Counted from the first letter of the stretch, positions 1 to 6,591 are shown. The stretch: DNA of 10,041 nt from Candidatus Oleimmundimicrobium americanum (GCA_002366545.1 DFBH01000037.1:1-10041), one strand, 5' to 3'. Notes: generated by a model not told the origin, from the sequence alone. A program made the numbers and translations.

Positions 1-21
1 CTCTGCTGCGGGGTGATTCAC
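1..21 (+). repeat. Partial end-like hairpin arm (window edge)
   Basis: The window opens with GCTGCGGGGTGATTCAC, which looks like the 3' arm of a hairpin whose 5' arm (expected CCCCGCAGC) would lie before position 1. Its last 11 bases, GGGTGATTCAC, match GGGTAGTTCAC on the opposite strand at 57-67 in 9 of 11 positions. That second sequence ends the tnpB remnant's right-end hairpin. I infer a second IS200/IS605-like right end facing the first one, but half of the structure is missing from the window. Confidence 0.3.
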
Positions 22-56
22 TTAGGTTTCCCTAAAGGAGAAATTCGAAAAGGCCG

Positions 57-99
57 GTGAACTACCCATTTGCTAAAGACAAATGGGCTTCACGGGTAG
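57..99 (-). ncRNA. Right-end hairpin of an IS605-type element; omegaRNA 3' end candidate
   Basis: Read on the minus strand, GCCCATTTG and CAAATGGG form a strong hairpin closed by a short TCTTTAG loop, followed by TAGTTCAC ending at position 57. This layout (hairpin just after the tnpB stop, ending in TTCAC) is how the scaffold of TnpB omegaRNAs and the subterminal hairpin of IS200/IS605 right ends usually look. The bases that follow on the minus strand, CGGCCTTTTCGAATTTC, would be the guide if an RNA were made. The assignment rests on position relative to the tnpB remnant and on its general form. No transposon-left-end motif is visible because the 5' part of the element is absent. Confidence 0.5.
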
Positions 100-390
100 T
101 TGCTTATTGCTAAGTCTGACGCCATCTCCACCTGTGTAATCAGAGAGTTCTGCCCCAATAATTTTTATCCTTCGTTAAGAATATTGATACTTGCATTAAT
201 ATCACGGTTTAATTTATCCGACGTGCCGTGGGCCAAAGGCCCATTGTCCTCTGGACAAAGGCAATTCGCTTCCTTGGCATTTACACAGATGTTGGTGTAT
301 ACTTTCGATGGTAGGCAGGGATGCGCCGAACCTATGAGCCAAAGGCCCATCAGCCTATGGCTGATTAGCGAGGGGAGTCGTCACAAACTA
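66..390 (-). pseudogene. tnpB: TnpB (IS200/IS605-type RNA-guided nuclease), C-terminal remnant, frameshifted
   Basis: The minus strand at 350-165 encodes a 61-residue piece that ends in NRDINASINILNEG, which closely matches the conserved C-terminal motif of TnpB/OrfB (DRDxNAAINIL, the last RuvC-like aspartate region). Upstream cysteines (ICVNAKEANCLC) lie where the zinc finger is expected but do not form clean CxxC pairs. The reading frame stops at 165-167, but a frame one base away continues with IIGAELSDYTGGDGVRLS, then NKQLPVKPICL and a stop at about 66. That is a typical TnpB tail, so a one-base indel near 160-168 has broken the gene. Everything upstream of the zinc-finger region, including most of the catalytic domain, is missing because otsB begins at 423. 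The exact left limit is uncertain; 390 is where sequence resembling the family fades and a possible otsB promoter begins. Confidence 0.7.
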
Positions 391-394
391 TAAT
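389..394 (+). promoter_or_regulatory. Possible -10 box for the otsB operon
   Basis: TATAAT is located 29 bases before the otsB start. No convincing -35 box sits 16-18 bases upstream; the best candidate, TTAGCG, matches three of six. If used, the operon would be read from a promoter at the junction with the tnpB remnant. This is a weak call. Confidence 0.3.
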
Positions 395-422
395 TAGTAA
401 TCCAAATTTTGATTGGGGCTTA

Positions 423-1214
423 ATGCAGCATCTTTTTGAAGATTGGCCACATCTTTCACAGGTTTTTAAGACAGCTGGCCAAATTTTATTATTAGCGGAT
501 TTTGACGGAACTCTTGCCCCAATTGTTGCTCGTCCTGAGTTGGCCGAGATGTCAGGTCGAATGAAGCTGTTTCTTCCCCACTTGGCCAAAAATTCTCATT
601 TTACGGTCGGTATCCTAAGCGGAAGGTCTCTTTCTAATTTAAAGAGAAAGGTTGACGTAAAAGGATTAATTTACGCCGGTAATCATGGACTGGAGATAGA
701 AACACCAAATGAGACTTATATTCACCCAAAAGCTATCGAGGCCTCAAAACTTATAAGGAAGGTTAAAAGAGAGCTGATAACAAATCTATCTCCCTTTGAG
801 GGGGTTTTTGTTGAAGACAAGGGCTTAACTTTAAGCGTTCATTACCGCTTAGCTGTATCCGAGGATAGCATTAAAATAAAAAGGATATTTTCTGATACGG
901 TGAGGTCTTATATAGAAAAAGGTTTGCTTAAGCAAACTGAAGGCAAAAAAGTTTTAGAATTGAGGCCGCCGATTGATTGGAATAAAGGCAGTGCAGTTTT
1001 ATGGCTGATAGAAGTGCTCAATTTAAAAAATAGTTTGCCAATATATATGGGTGATGATAAAACTGATGAAGATGTTTTTAAGGTATTGGGGACGGGGGGC
1101 GTTTCCGTTTTTATTGGTGAGGCAAGCGCTTCCTCTAGAGCTGTTTATTATTTGAGAGATGTGTCGGAGGTTGAAAAATTTTTTGAGAAAATGGAGGGGC
1201 TATTTGATAAATGA
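423..1214 (+). CDS. otsB: Trehalose-6-phosphate phosphatase
   Basis: This 263-residue protein removes phosphate from trehalose-6-phosphate, the second step of the OtsA/OtsB route to the cytoplasmic protectant trehalose. It is a HAD-superfamily enzyme, and the four HAD motifs are visible: LLADFDGTLAPI with nucleophile D26 and D28, the SGR of motif II at S66-R68, K188 in DWNKGSAV, and MGDDKTDEDVF with D211, D212 and D215. The family signature GNHGLEI is at 86-92. The length is normal for a single-domain OtsB. The start is preceded by GGGG only four bases away, a modest ribosome site. The stop overlaps the next start by four bases (ATGA), so the two genes are probably translationally coupled. 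The matching synthase, OtsA, is encoded convergently beyond treT. Another sugar-phosphate phosphatase of the same family is possible but less likely given the neighbours. Confidence 0.92.
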   Translation: MQHLFEDWPHLSQVFKTAGQILLLADFDGTLAPIVARPELAEMSGRMKLFLPHLAKNSHFTVGILSGRSLSNLKRKVDVKGLIYAGNHGLEIETPNETYIHPKAIEASKLIRKVKRELITNLSPFEGVFVEDKGLTLSVHYRLAVSEDSIKIKRIFSDTVRSYIEKGLLKQTEGKKVLELRPPIDWNKGSAVLWLIEVLNLKNSLPIYMGDDKTDEDVFKVLGTGGVSVFIGEASASSRAVYYLRDVSEVEKFFEKMEGLFDK

Positions 1215-1900
1215 TACATGCCAAAAACCCTTTTGTATTTAAAACGCGTTTGGATTTGCTGGAAATAACGGGGAGAAAAGCCAAAAATCTCAAGGAGCTT
1301 GTGGATTTAATTGAAAGTGCGTCCCTCTCGGTTATTTATCACCACACACAACATTTTTTATCTTTTCAACAGTATATGTCGCCGAAATCTCCAAATGATT
1401 TTGCTCACTGGATAAAAAAAGAACTTCATGAAGAAGTGTTAAGCGAGAAAATTATTGCGTTGGATTTACAAAAACTTTTAGACGTTCATGAATTAAAAGA
1501 AAAGGTGCTTCAATTAACAAAAGAGCATCTTGCAAGCGACGAATATAGGCTGTTTAATGTTCCTTCAGGCAAAGAATTTCATTTTATTAATGCAAAAACT
1601 TTTATCGTGCCGACCGGGCAGGCTGTGTACAATCTTTTTGAGTTTTACGAAGCGTTAAAAAAGGTAAGCGTCAATAGCATTTATTTTCATCTTTTTGGGG
1701 TTGGCGCTCTTTTGGGAAAACGTGAAGACAGCTTTTCTTACTGGTTGGAAAATGAGCTTAAAGAAGTAAATTTGGCTAATTGTGTTTCTCGGTTAGACCC
1801 CTTTGTGTTTCATACTGCGGAGGACCTTAAATCTCAATTGATTGAACATGTTAAGAAGCGATTGGAAGTAATTAAAAAATCAGAAGAGGCGATTATTTAA
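1211..1900 (+). CDS. DUF5752-type protein, two-repeat, in the trehalose operon
   Basis: This is a 229-residue protein of unknown function. I recognise the N-terminal pattern (FKTRLDLLEITG, then SVIYHHTQHFL, SPxxPNDFAHWI) as that of the DUF5752 family, which I recall seeing beside trehalose genes; this comes from memory, not a search. There is no signal peptide or membrane segment, so it is probably cytoplasmic. It appears to contain two copies of one domain. Residues 41-107 (IYHHT...FAHWIKKEL...ELKEKVLQLTKEHL) line up with residues 157-218 (IYFHLF...FSYWLENEL...DLKSQLIEHVKKRL). The histidines of the first copy (H44, H45, H48) are only partly kept in the second (H160). It overlaps otsB by four bases and shares one base with treT (TAATG), so it is made together with both enzymes. 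A regulatory or scaffolding role in trehalose synthesis is possible, but nothing in the sequence shows catalysis. Confidence 0.75.
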   Translation: MIHAKNPFVFKTRLDLLEITGRKAKNLKELVDLIESASLSVIYHHTQHFLSFQQYMSPKSPNDFAHWIKKELHEEVLSEKIIALDLQKLLDVHELKEKVLQLTKEHLASDEYRLFNVPSGKEFHFINAKTFIVPTGQAVYNLFEFYEALKKVSVNSIYFHLFGVGALLGKREDSFSYWLENELKEVNLANCVSRLDPFVFHTAEDLKSQLIEHVKKRLEVIKKSEEAII

Positions 1901-3117
1901 TGTTAGTAGATGAATATATCCCCATTATTGGGAAGGGTCCAGTAGAAGAGCTAAAGCTACTTGCGGAGAAGCTATCCGGCAAAGTCATCACAAACATAAA
2001 TTCTACTGCGATGGGGGGAGGTGTGGCCGAGATACTCAATCGCGCAATTCCCTTGCTTAACGAATTAGGTGTTTTGGCCAAGTGGGAAGTTATCAGTGGG
2101 AGTGCCGAGTTTTTTGTTGTTACCAAGAAATTTCACAATGCCTTACAAGGGGCACACGTAAACATAACAGATGAAGAACTTGATGTTTTTCTTGAAAACA
2201 ACAAAATTAATGTGGAGCAGATGGATTTAAGCGGTGACATAATTTTTATTCACGATCCTCAACCTTTAGCTTTGATTGAAAAGAAGAAAGAATTTAAAAA
2301 TAAGTGGATTTGGCGTTGTCATATAGATACTCATGCTCCGGACCGGAGACTCTGGCGGTTTTTAAGAGAATATGTAGAAATGTATGATGCTGCGGTATTT
2401 TCGTCTCCGGGTTTTGCTCAAGAGCTGCCGATAAATAAATTTTTAATTACTCCGTCAATCGACCCTTTGAGTTTAAAAAATAAGGAGCTTTCCAAAGAAA
2501 CCATTGATTCGGTGCTTGAGAAATACGATATAAAAAAGAACAAGCCTATAGTTACTCAGATTTCACGTTTTGATCGTTTTAAAGATCCCATAGGGGTTAT
2601 AGAAGCCTATAAGCTGGTTAAAAAGTCCGTTGATTGCCAGTTGATTCTGGCGGGTGGTACGGCAGTTGATGATCCCGAAGGCACTGAGGTTTTATCCGAA
2701 GTTCAAGAAAGGGTAGCGGGTTATCCCGATATTCACGTTTTGCAATTGGAGACCCCGGCTGATATAGAAGTTAATGCACTCCAGAGAGCTTCTACGATTA
2801 TTTTACAGAAGTCTCTAAAGGAAGGCTTTGGTTTAACCGTTAGCGAAGCTATGTGGAAAGAGAAACCTGTTATTGCCTCCGCAGTAGGGGGAATTACATT
2901 TCAAATAACCCATGATTATAATGGTCTTTTAACCCGGACTATCGAGGGAACTGCTTACTCTATCAAGGAACTGCTTTGTAATCCTGGTTACGCGAAAAGA
3001 TTGGGTAGAAATGCAAAAGAATTTGCCAAGCAAAATCTTCTCATGACGCGGCACATGCGAGATTACCTGCTTTTGTTTCTTTCTTTATATCATCCGGAAG
3101 AAGTAGCTCACCTGTAA
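1900..3117 (+). CDS. treT: Trehalose synthase of the glycosyltransferase 4 family (TreT-like)
   Basis: This 405-residue retaining glycosyltransferase resembles TreT, which joins the glucose of an ADP- or UDP-glucose donor to free glucose to give trehalose, a reaction that is reversible in characterised archaeal and Thermotoga enzymes. The N-terminal block NSTAMGGGVAEIL (G39-E44) and the following WEVISGSAEFFVVTKKFHNALQG are characteristic of this subfamily. The C-terminal Rossmann half carries the nucleotide-sugar site QISRFDRFKDP (R223, K228) and the GT4 E-x7-E motif EGFGLTVSE (E308, E316). The length is normal. Its start overlaps the stop of the preceding gene by one base and has no strong ribosome site of its own, so coupling is expected. 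Its stop directly touches the stop of otsA. Having TreT and OtsB in one operon gives the cell two trehalose routes. The acceptor cannot be proven from sequence, and a related disaccharide or glucosyl-compound synthase remains possible. Confidence 0.87.
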   Translation: MLVDEYIPIIGKGPVEELKLLAEKLSGKVITNINSTAMGGGVAEILNRAIPLLNELGVLAKWEVISGSAEFFVVTKKFHNALQGAHVNITDEELDVFLENNKINVEQMDLSGDIIFIHDPQPLALIEKKKEFKNKWIWRCHIDTHAPDRRLWRFLREYVEMYDAAVFSSPGFAQELPINKFLITPSIDPLSLKNKELSKETIDSVLEKYDIKKNKPIVTQISRFDRFKDPIGVIEAYKLVKKSVDCQLILAGGTAVDDPEGTEVLSEVQERVAGYPDIHVLQLETPADIEVNALQRASTIILQKSLKEGFGLTVSEAMWKEKPVIASAVGGITFQITHDYNGLLTRTIEGTAYSIKELLCNPGYAKRLGRNAKEFAKQNLLMTRHMRDYLLLFLSLYHPEEVAHL

Positions 3118-4602
3118 TTATTTCTCCAAGCTGGTTAAATCCGATATTATTTTGCTAATCCACTTGTAGATATTATTTTCAGCTACCTCTTGTCTTAAAT
3201 TCTTCATCCTCCGGCGCCTTTCTTTTTTTGTCATTTCGACGGCTTTTTTAATTTTTTCCGCAAAATCCTCAGTATCATAAGGGTTTATGATGATGGCTCC
3301 CTCTTCTAACTCGCGGGATGCTCCGGCAAATTGGCTAAGTATTAAAATTCCATCCTCATTGTTTCTTGAGGCTATAAATTCCTTGGATACCAAATTCATG
3401 CCGTCATGTAACGAGCTTACCACGCAGGCATTTGCTGAACAGTATAGTGCCAATATTTCCTCGTAGCTTAAATCCTTCCTTGTAAAAATGACGGGCACCC
3501 AACCATTGTTTGAATATTTCCAGTTCAGTTTCTCCACCAATGTATTAATCTCATCGTTTAAGCTTTTATATTCCTGGATATGAATTCGGCTTAATGTTCC
3601 TTTTTGCACCAAGACAACTTTGCCAATATACTGAGGATATTTCTCAAGGAATCTATCCAGCGCCAGCAACTTTTCCTTGATTCCTTTTGTATAATCCAAT
3701 CTATCCAGACCGAAAAACACGAATTTATCGTCGAGGTCGAACTCCTTCTTAAATTTTTTACTATTTTTTTTAACGACTTTTGAGAGAGCAAGTGAGGATG
3801 TATCTGTGAAGTCAACGCTTATGGGGTAGGGACGAATCAAAGTTTCTTTTTCATCTTTGAAAACGGAGAATCTTTCTCTATCGATGCGCGCTTCGATTTC
3901 TCTATCTATGGTGTCCAAGAAATTATCGCAAAAATAGTGAAGGTGAAAACCAAGCAAGTCGTTGGCGAGGAGACCTTCAAGTATCGGTTTTTTGTAGGGG
4001 CAAATCCTGAAAGCTTCGGGATTTGGCCAAGGGATGTGCCAGAATTGAGCCACAATTAAGTCGGGTCTCTTCTCTTTTAAGAACTTTGGTAAAAGTGCAA
4101 AATGATAATCCTGAATGAATATAAAGGCATTTTCTCCTTCAATTTCTTCTAATATGGCGTTTGCAAAGCGCTCATTAACGCTAACATAATGCAGCCAGTC
4201 GGAGTGCTGAAAGACGGGTCGGGTATAAGCCATGTGACATAAAGGCCAGAGACCTCTATTTGAAAATCCGTAATAGTATCCCTCCTCCTCTTCTTTTGAC
4301 ATCCAGACTCTTTTTAAAGTGTAGGTGGGCGTCTTTTTATCTGTTTGGGGAGGGACCACCACCCGGCTTTTTTCGTCAGCGACTGCTTTATCGGCATTGC
4401 CGCTGCCGTGAGCAACCCATATGCCGGAACAGGCTTTTACCACGGGGTCGAGAGCGGTTACCAAACCGCTGGCGGGTCTAAGGCATTTTATCTGTTTTTC
4501 TTTAAAGACGTGAATGTAAGGCTCTCGATTAGAAACCATTACAAGGAGGCTATCCGATAATTTTTCCTTAGCGAATTTTTGTAGTCTTTCCTTTGTCCAC
4601 AC
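3118..4602 (-). CDS. otsA: Trehalose-6-phosphate synthase (GT20)
   Basis: This enzyme transfers glucose from UDP-glucose to glucose-6-phosphate, making trehalose-6-phosphate for OtsB. GT20 hallmarks are present (numbers from the GTG start): SNREPYIH near residues 24-31, GxWVAHGSG around 61-69, FIQDYHFALLP near 160-170 followed by HIPWPNPEAF, the donor-phosphate site LDRLDYTKGI near 300, and SLHDGMNLVSKEF near 400 with the conserved glutamate. The longest frame opens with TTG at 4614, but GTG at 4602 has GGAG six bases upstream and gives VWTKERL, which fits my memory of how this subfamily begins. I therefore place the start at 4602 (494 residues). The NREPY form differs from classical OtsA (SNR-L/I-P) and somewhat resembles glucosylglycerol-phosphate synthases, so a different acceptor is the main alternative. 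It converges on treT with no spacer and is transcribed separately, divergently from the epimerase gene. Confidence 0.88.
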   Translation of the reverse strand: MWTKERLQKFAKEKLSDSLLVMVSNREPYIHVFKEKQIKCLRPASGLVTALDPVVKACSGIWVAHGSGNADKAVADEKSRVVVPPQTDKKTPTYTLKRVWMSKEEEEGYYYGFSNRGLWPLCHMAYTRPVFQHSDWLHYVSVNERFANAILEEIEGENAFIFIQDYHFALLPKFLKEKRPDLIVAQFWHIPWPNPEAFRICPYKKPILEGLLANDLLGFHLHYFCDNFLDTIDREIEARIDRERFSVFKDEKETLIRPYPISVDFTDTSSLALSKVVKKNSKKFKKEFDLDDKFVFFGLDRLDYTKGIKEKLLALDRFLEKYPQYIGKVVLVQKGTLSRIHIQEYKSLNDEINTLVEKLNWKYSNNGWVPVIFTRKDLSYEEILALYCSANACVVSSLHDGMNLVSKEFIASRNNEDGILILSQFAGASRELEEGAIIINPYDTEDFAEKIKKAVEMTKKERRRRMKNLRQEVAENNIYKWISKIISDLTSLEK

Positions 4603-4834
4603 CTGGAACTCCAATTGTAATTAGGGGTCTTTAGTGGTTTATCTTCATTTGGTAGTCTACCAGTCCTCTTTAATATATGCAACTTTGGCTATTGGTTTAC
4701 ATTTTTGTGCATGCTTGATTGACTTTTTGAGATTTTTCTCCTTTAAGCTATAATTCAAGAAAGCCTATGTTGGTAGAGGTTCAAAAAGAAGTTTTTATGA
4801 AAGTTGGGATTAGCTTATTGTTTTTGGAGGCTAA
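4603..4834. promoter_or_regulatory. Divergent regulatory region between otsA and the epimerase gene
   Basis: This roughly 230-base spacer must drive otsA leftwards and the epimerase rightwards. The rightward promoter is clear and listed separately. Leftwards, TATATT (complement of 4672-4677) could serve as a -10 box, but no good -35 box is seen, so I do not assign the otsA promoter. The otsA ribosome site GGAG is the complement of 4609-4612. Confidence 0.4.
4727..4754 (+). promoter_or_regulatory. Housekeeping-type promoter of the epimerase gene
   Basis: TTGAGA (4727-4732) and TATAAT (4749-4754) are separated by 16 bases, a near-consensus pair. Transcription would begin near 4761, leaving a leader of about 75 bases before the epimerase start at 4835. 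Confidence 0.65.
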
Positions 4835-4838
4835 ATGA
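4767..4838 (+). CDS. Possible 23-residue leader peptide overlapping the epimerase start
   Basis: An ATG at 4767 opens a 23-codon frame whose TGA (4836-4838) overlaps the ATG of the epimerase gene as ATGA. The frame fills almost the whole predicted leader. Its encoded peptide starts MLVEVQKEVF and is not rich in any one amino acid, so it is not a classical attenuation peptide. No strong ribosome site precedes it, and the predicted transcript would start only a few bases upstream, so it would be nearly leaderless. It may be chance; the four-base overlap is the only reason to list it. Confidence 0.2.
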   Translation: MLVEVQKEVFMKVGISLLFLEAK

Positions 4839-5755
4839 AGATATTGGTAACAGGGGGAGCGGGTTTTATTGGCTCTCACGTTGTAGATGCATTCATCGAG
4901 GAAGGGCACGAGGTTGTTGTCGTGGATAATCTCTCGACCGGTTTTAAGGAAAACATAAACCCAAAGGCAAGATTTTATGAAATTAGTGTCGTAGATAAAG
5001 GTCTCTCTGAGATTTTTAATAAAGAGAGGCCGGATATTGTAAACCATCATGCAGCTCAGACGGATGTAAGAAAATCGGTTGATGATTCCATCTTTGATGC
5101 GGAGCAAAATATTATTGGAAGCTTAAATGTAATTGATAATTCAGTTAAACATGGAGTAAAAAAGTTAATTTATGCCTCGACCGGCGGGGCGTTATACGGT
5201 GAGGTAGAGAATCCTCCCGCGGACGAGGGGCACTTAATTTCACCGCTTTCGAACTACGGTGTATCTAAATATGCTACGGAAGTTTACCTTTCTGTATATA
5301 CGAAATTGCATGGGCTTAATTACACTATTTTAAGATATGCTAACGTTTATGGGCCTCGACAAAATCCATTTGGAGAAGCGGGGGTAGTTGCAATTTTTGC
5401 AGGTCAACTGCTCTCAAATGAACAGCCTACCATATTTGGTGATGGTTCAAAGACGAGGGATTACGTAAGCGTTTTTGATGTTGTCAGGGCCAATGTCATC
5501 TCTTTAACTAAGGGAGAAAACGAAGCATATAACATCGGCACGGGCATCGAAACCTCAGATAAAGAAGTTTTTGATGCGGTTGCTAAAATTGTTGACGTAA
5601 AAATTGAGCCGAAGTATGCTTCTGCCAGACCCGGAGAGGTTAATCGCATTTCACTTAATTCCACGAGGGCAGAGAGAGAACTTGGCTGGAAGCCCGGGGT
5701 AACATTTAAAGATGGGGTTGCGGAGACGGTGACATATTTTAGAAATCATCTATAA
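4835..5755 (+). CDS. galE: NAD-dependent sugar epimerase, UDP-glucose 4-epimerase-like
   Basis: This 306-residue extended short-chain dehydrogenase/reductase probably interconverts UDP-glucose and UDP-galactose (or a related UDP-sugar) in the cytoplasm using bound NAD. The N-terminal TGGAGFIG gives the Gly-rich NAD loop (G7, G10, G13), followed by VVDNLSTG. The catalytic set is S115/T116 in YASTGGALYGE and Y141-x3-K145 in NYGVSK. LRYANVYGPRQ and GDGSKTRDYVSVFDV are the usual downstream motifs of nucleotide-sugar epimerases. The length is typical of the shorter bacterial and archaeal GalE-like enzymes. GGAGG at 4826-4830 lies four bases before the ATG. It is next to, but not co-transcribed with, otsA; both depend on UDP-glucose. 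Exact substrate specificity (Glc/Gal, GlcNAc/GalNAc or GlcA/GalA) cannot be read from the sequence. Confidence 0.85.
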   Translation: MKILVTGGAGFIGSHVVDAFIEEGHEVVVVDNLSTGFKENINPKARFYEISVVDKGLSEIFNKERPDIVNHHAAQTDVRKSVDDSIFDAEQNIIGSLNVIDNSVKHGVKKLIYASTGGALYGEVENPPADEGHLISPLSNYGVSKYATEVYLSVYTKLHGLNYTILRYANVYGPRQNPFGEAGVVAIFAGQLLSNEQPTIFGDGSKTRDYVSVFDVVRANVISLTKGENEAYNIGTGIETSDKEVFDAVAKIVDVKIEPKYASARPGEVNRISLNSTRAERELGWKPGVTFKDGVAETVTYFRNHL

Positions 5756-5807
5756 TAAATTTTCTTCAATAAGTTATTTTGCCTCAAGTTTTTCTTAAAA
5801 CTACCGA

Positions 5808-5813
5808 TATAAT
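5808..5813 (+). promoter_or_regulatory. Possible -10 box for the response regulator
   Basis: TATAAT, preceded by GA, lies 37 bases before the ATG at 5851. TTGCCT at 5779 is too far away (23 bases) to pair with it and no better -35 box is visible, so this is a tentative call. Confidence 0.3.
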
Positions 5814-5850
5814 CATTAACATTAACGCAAAAAACGTTTTCGGAGGCAAA

Positions 5851-6230
5851 ATGTCTAAAGGCAAAGTTCTTATTGTGGATGATAGTTTAAGCACCGTGAG
5901 AATTGTAGAAAAAATGCTTAAAAATGAGGGTTTTGAGGTTATTGCCAGCTCAGATGGAGTAGAAGGTTTAAAAAAAGTGTACATTGAACACCCCGATCTT
6001 GTTATTCTCGATTTGGTTCTTCCTCTATTAGATGGATTTGAAGTTTGTCGTAGCTTGAAGCAGAGTGAAAAATGCAAAGATATCCTCATAATCATATGTA
6101 CTGCAAGGAAAGAGCTGATAGAAGGAGAAAGAGATAAAATTGGTGCCGATTTATATAGTTAAGCCCTTCACAAAAAAAAGAATTATTGGGCAAGGTCGAG
6201 GGTGTTATTGGTGGGACAAAACAATTTTAG
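5851..6230 (+). pseudogene. CheY-like single-domain response regulator, twice frameshifted near its C-terminus
   Basis: The gene encodes a stand-alone phosphoacceptor receiver domain. The ATG at 5851 is chosen because GGAGG (5842-5846) precedes it; an upstream TTG in frame lacks such a site. The acidic pair D10/D11, the phosphoacceptor D54 in LVILDLVLP and the switch T84 are present. The open frame stops at 6160-6162 after GADLYS, giving only 103 residues and losing the conserved KPF lysine and the last helix. These are still encoded: IVKPFT follows in the +1 frame (6155-6172), and KKELLGKVEGVIGGTKQF with a TAG at 6228-6230 lies in the +2 frame. Undoing a two-base loss in the TATATA stretch and a one-base gain in the A8 run (6172-6179) restores exactly 126 codons plus stop. 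The restored stop overlaps the stop of the convergent gene. Either this is a recent pseudogene, or both shifts are sequence errors. No output domain is attached. Confidence 0.8.
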
Positions 6231-6490
6231 CCTTCTTGAACTTTTGACTCGTTTGTTCTCTTAACCAAAAAATAGTAAAGAACGGCTCCTAAAAAATGTG
6301 TGAAAATTATTATTAAAGCCCACGTTAATTTCGTATTTGGACCTGGATTTGAAAATTTTTCATCGGGGCGCTTTAGACAATCAATTAACATCCAGATCCA
6401 AAATACAAATGTGGCAATAGCAAACAAGAAAATAAACGCAAAAACTAAGAAAAAAATGATACTAAACCCTACTGCGTAACCGTCATACAT
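6227..6490 (-). CDS. Small membrane protein with a PLDc_N-type domain
   Basis: This 87-residue protein has two hydrophobic segments, about residues 8-36 and 56-76, joined by a short polar loop (DCLKRPDEKFSNPG). The pattern W-x-W-M-L-I-D-C at 31-38, then a lysine-rich loop, W57-A-L-I-I-I, and G68-A-x-L-Y-Y-F at 68-74, fits the PLDc_N family: the membrane segment found at the N-terminus of cardiolipin synthase-type phospholipase D proteins and also as stand-alone small proteins. The stand-alone form has no known function and carries no catalytic HKD motif. An AGGAG ribosome site (complement of 6497-6501) lies six bases before the ATG. It converges on the response regulator, and its stop overlaps that gene's frame-corrected end. 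The rest of the sequence, up to about residue 87, is a charged cytoplasmic tail. Confidence 0.72.
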   Translation of the reverse strand: MYDGYAVGFSIIFFLVFAFIFLFAIATFVFWIWMLIDCLKRPDEKFSNPGPNTKLTWALIIIFTHFLGAVLYYFLVKRTNESKVQEG

Positions 6491-6561
6491 AAGTTTCTCC
6501 TAAGCACTGTTTAGTTTTATCTTCCACAGGCACCATCATTTTCCTTCTATAAAGCAATTTA

Positions 6562-6591
6562 TTGTTTTAGTTCGTCTAAAACTGATATTAT
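6562..6591 (+). promoter_or_regulatory. Promoter of the moaE-like/GNAT unit, with an internal inverted repeat
   Basis: TTGTTT (6562-6567) and TATTAT (6586-6591) are 18 bases apart, and a TG one base before the -10 box makes it an extended -10. Between them lies a perfect 7-base inverted repeat, GTTTTAG (6564-6570) and CTAAAAC (6576-6582), separated by five bases. Its position across the spacer fits a repressor operator. Confidence 0.5.

Noticed and set aside
100..393. 97-codon plus-strand frame
   Set aside because: It is opposite the tnpB remnant, whose minus-strand residues are recognisable; no ribosome site and no known motif.
4719..4754. TTGACT as the -35 box of the epimerase promoter
   Set aside because: It is 24 bases from the TATAAT; TTGAGA at 4727 has the proper 16-base spacing.
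5779..5850. N-terminal extension of the response regulator from TTG at 5779
   Set aside because: The extension covers the promoter region, has no receiver similarity, and the ATG at 5851 has GGAGG in place.
6148..6180. Programmed ribosomal frameshifting in the response regulator
   Set aside because: Two shifts within 30 bases would be needed, and the first site is not a recognised slippery sequence; indels explain it more simply.
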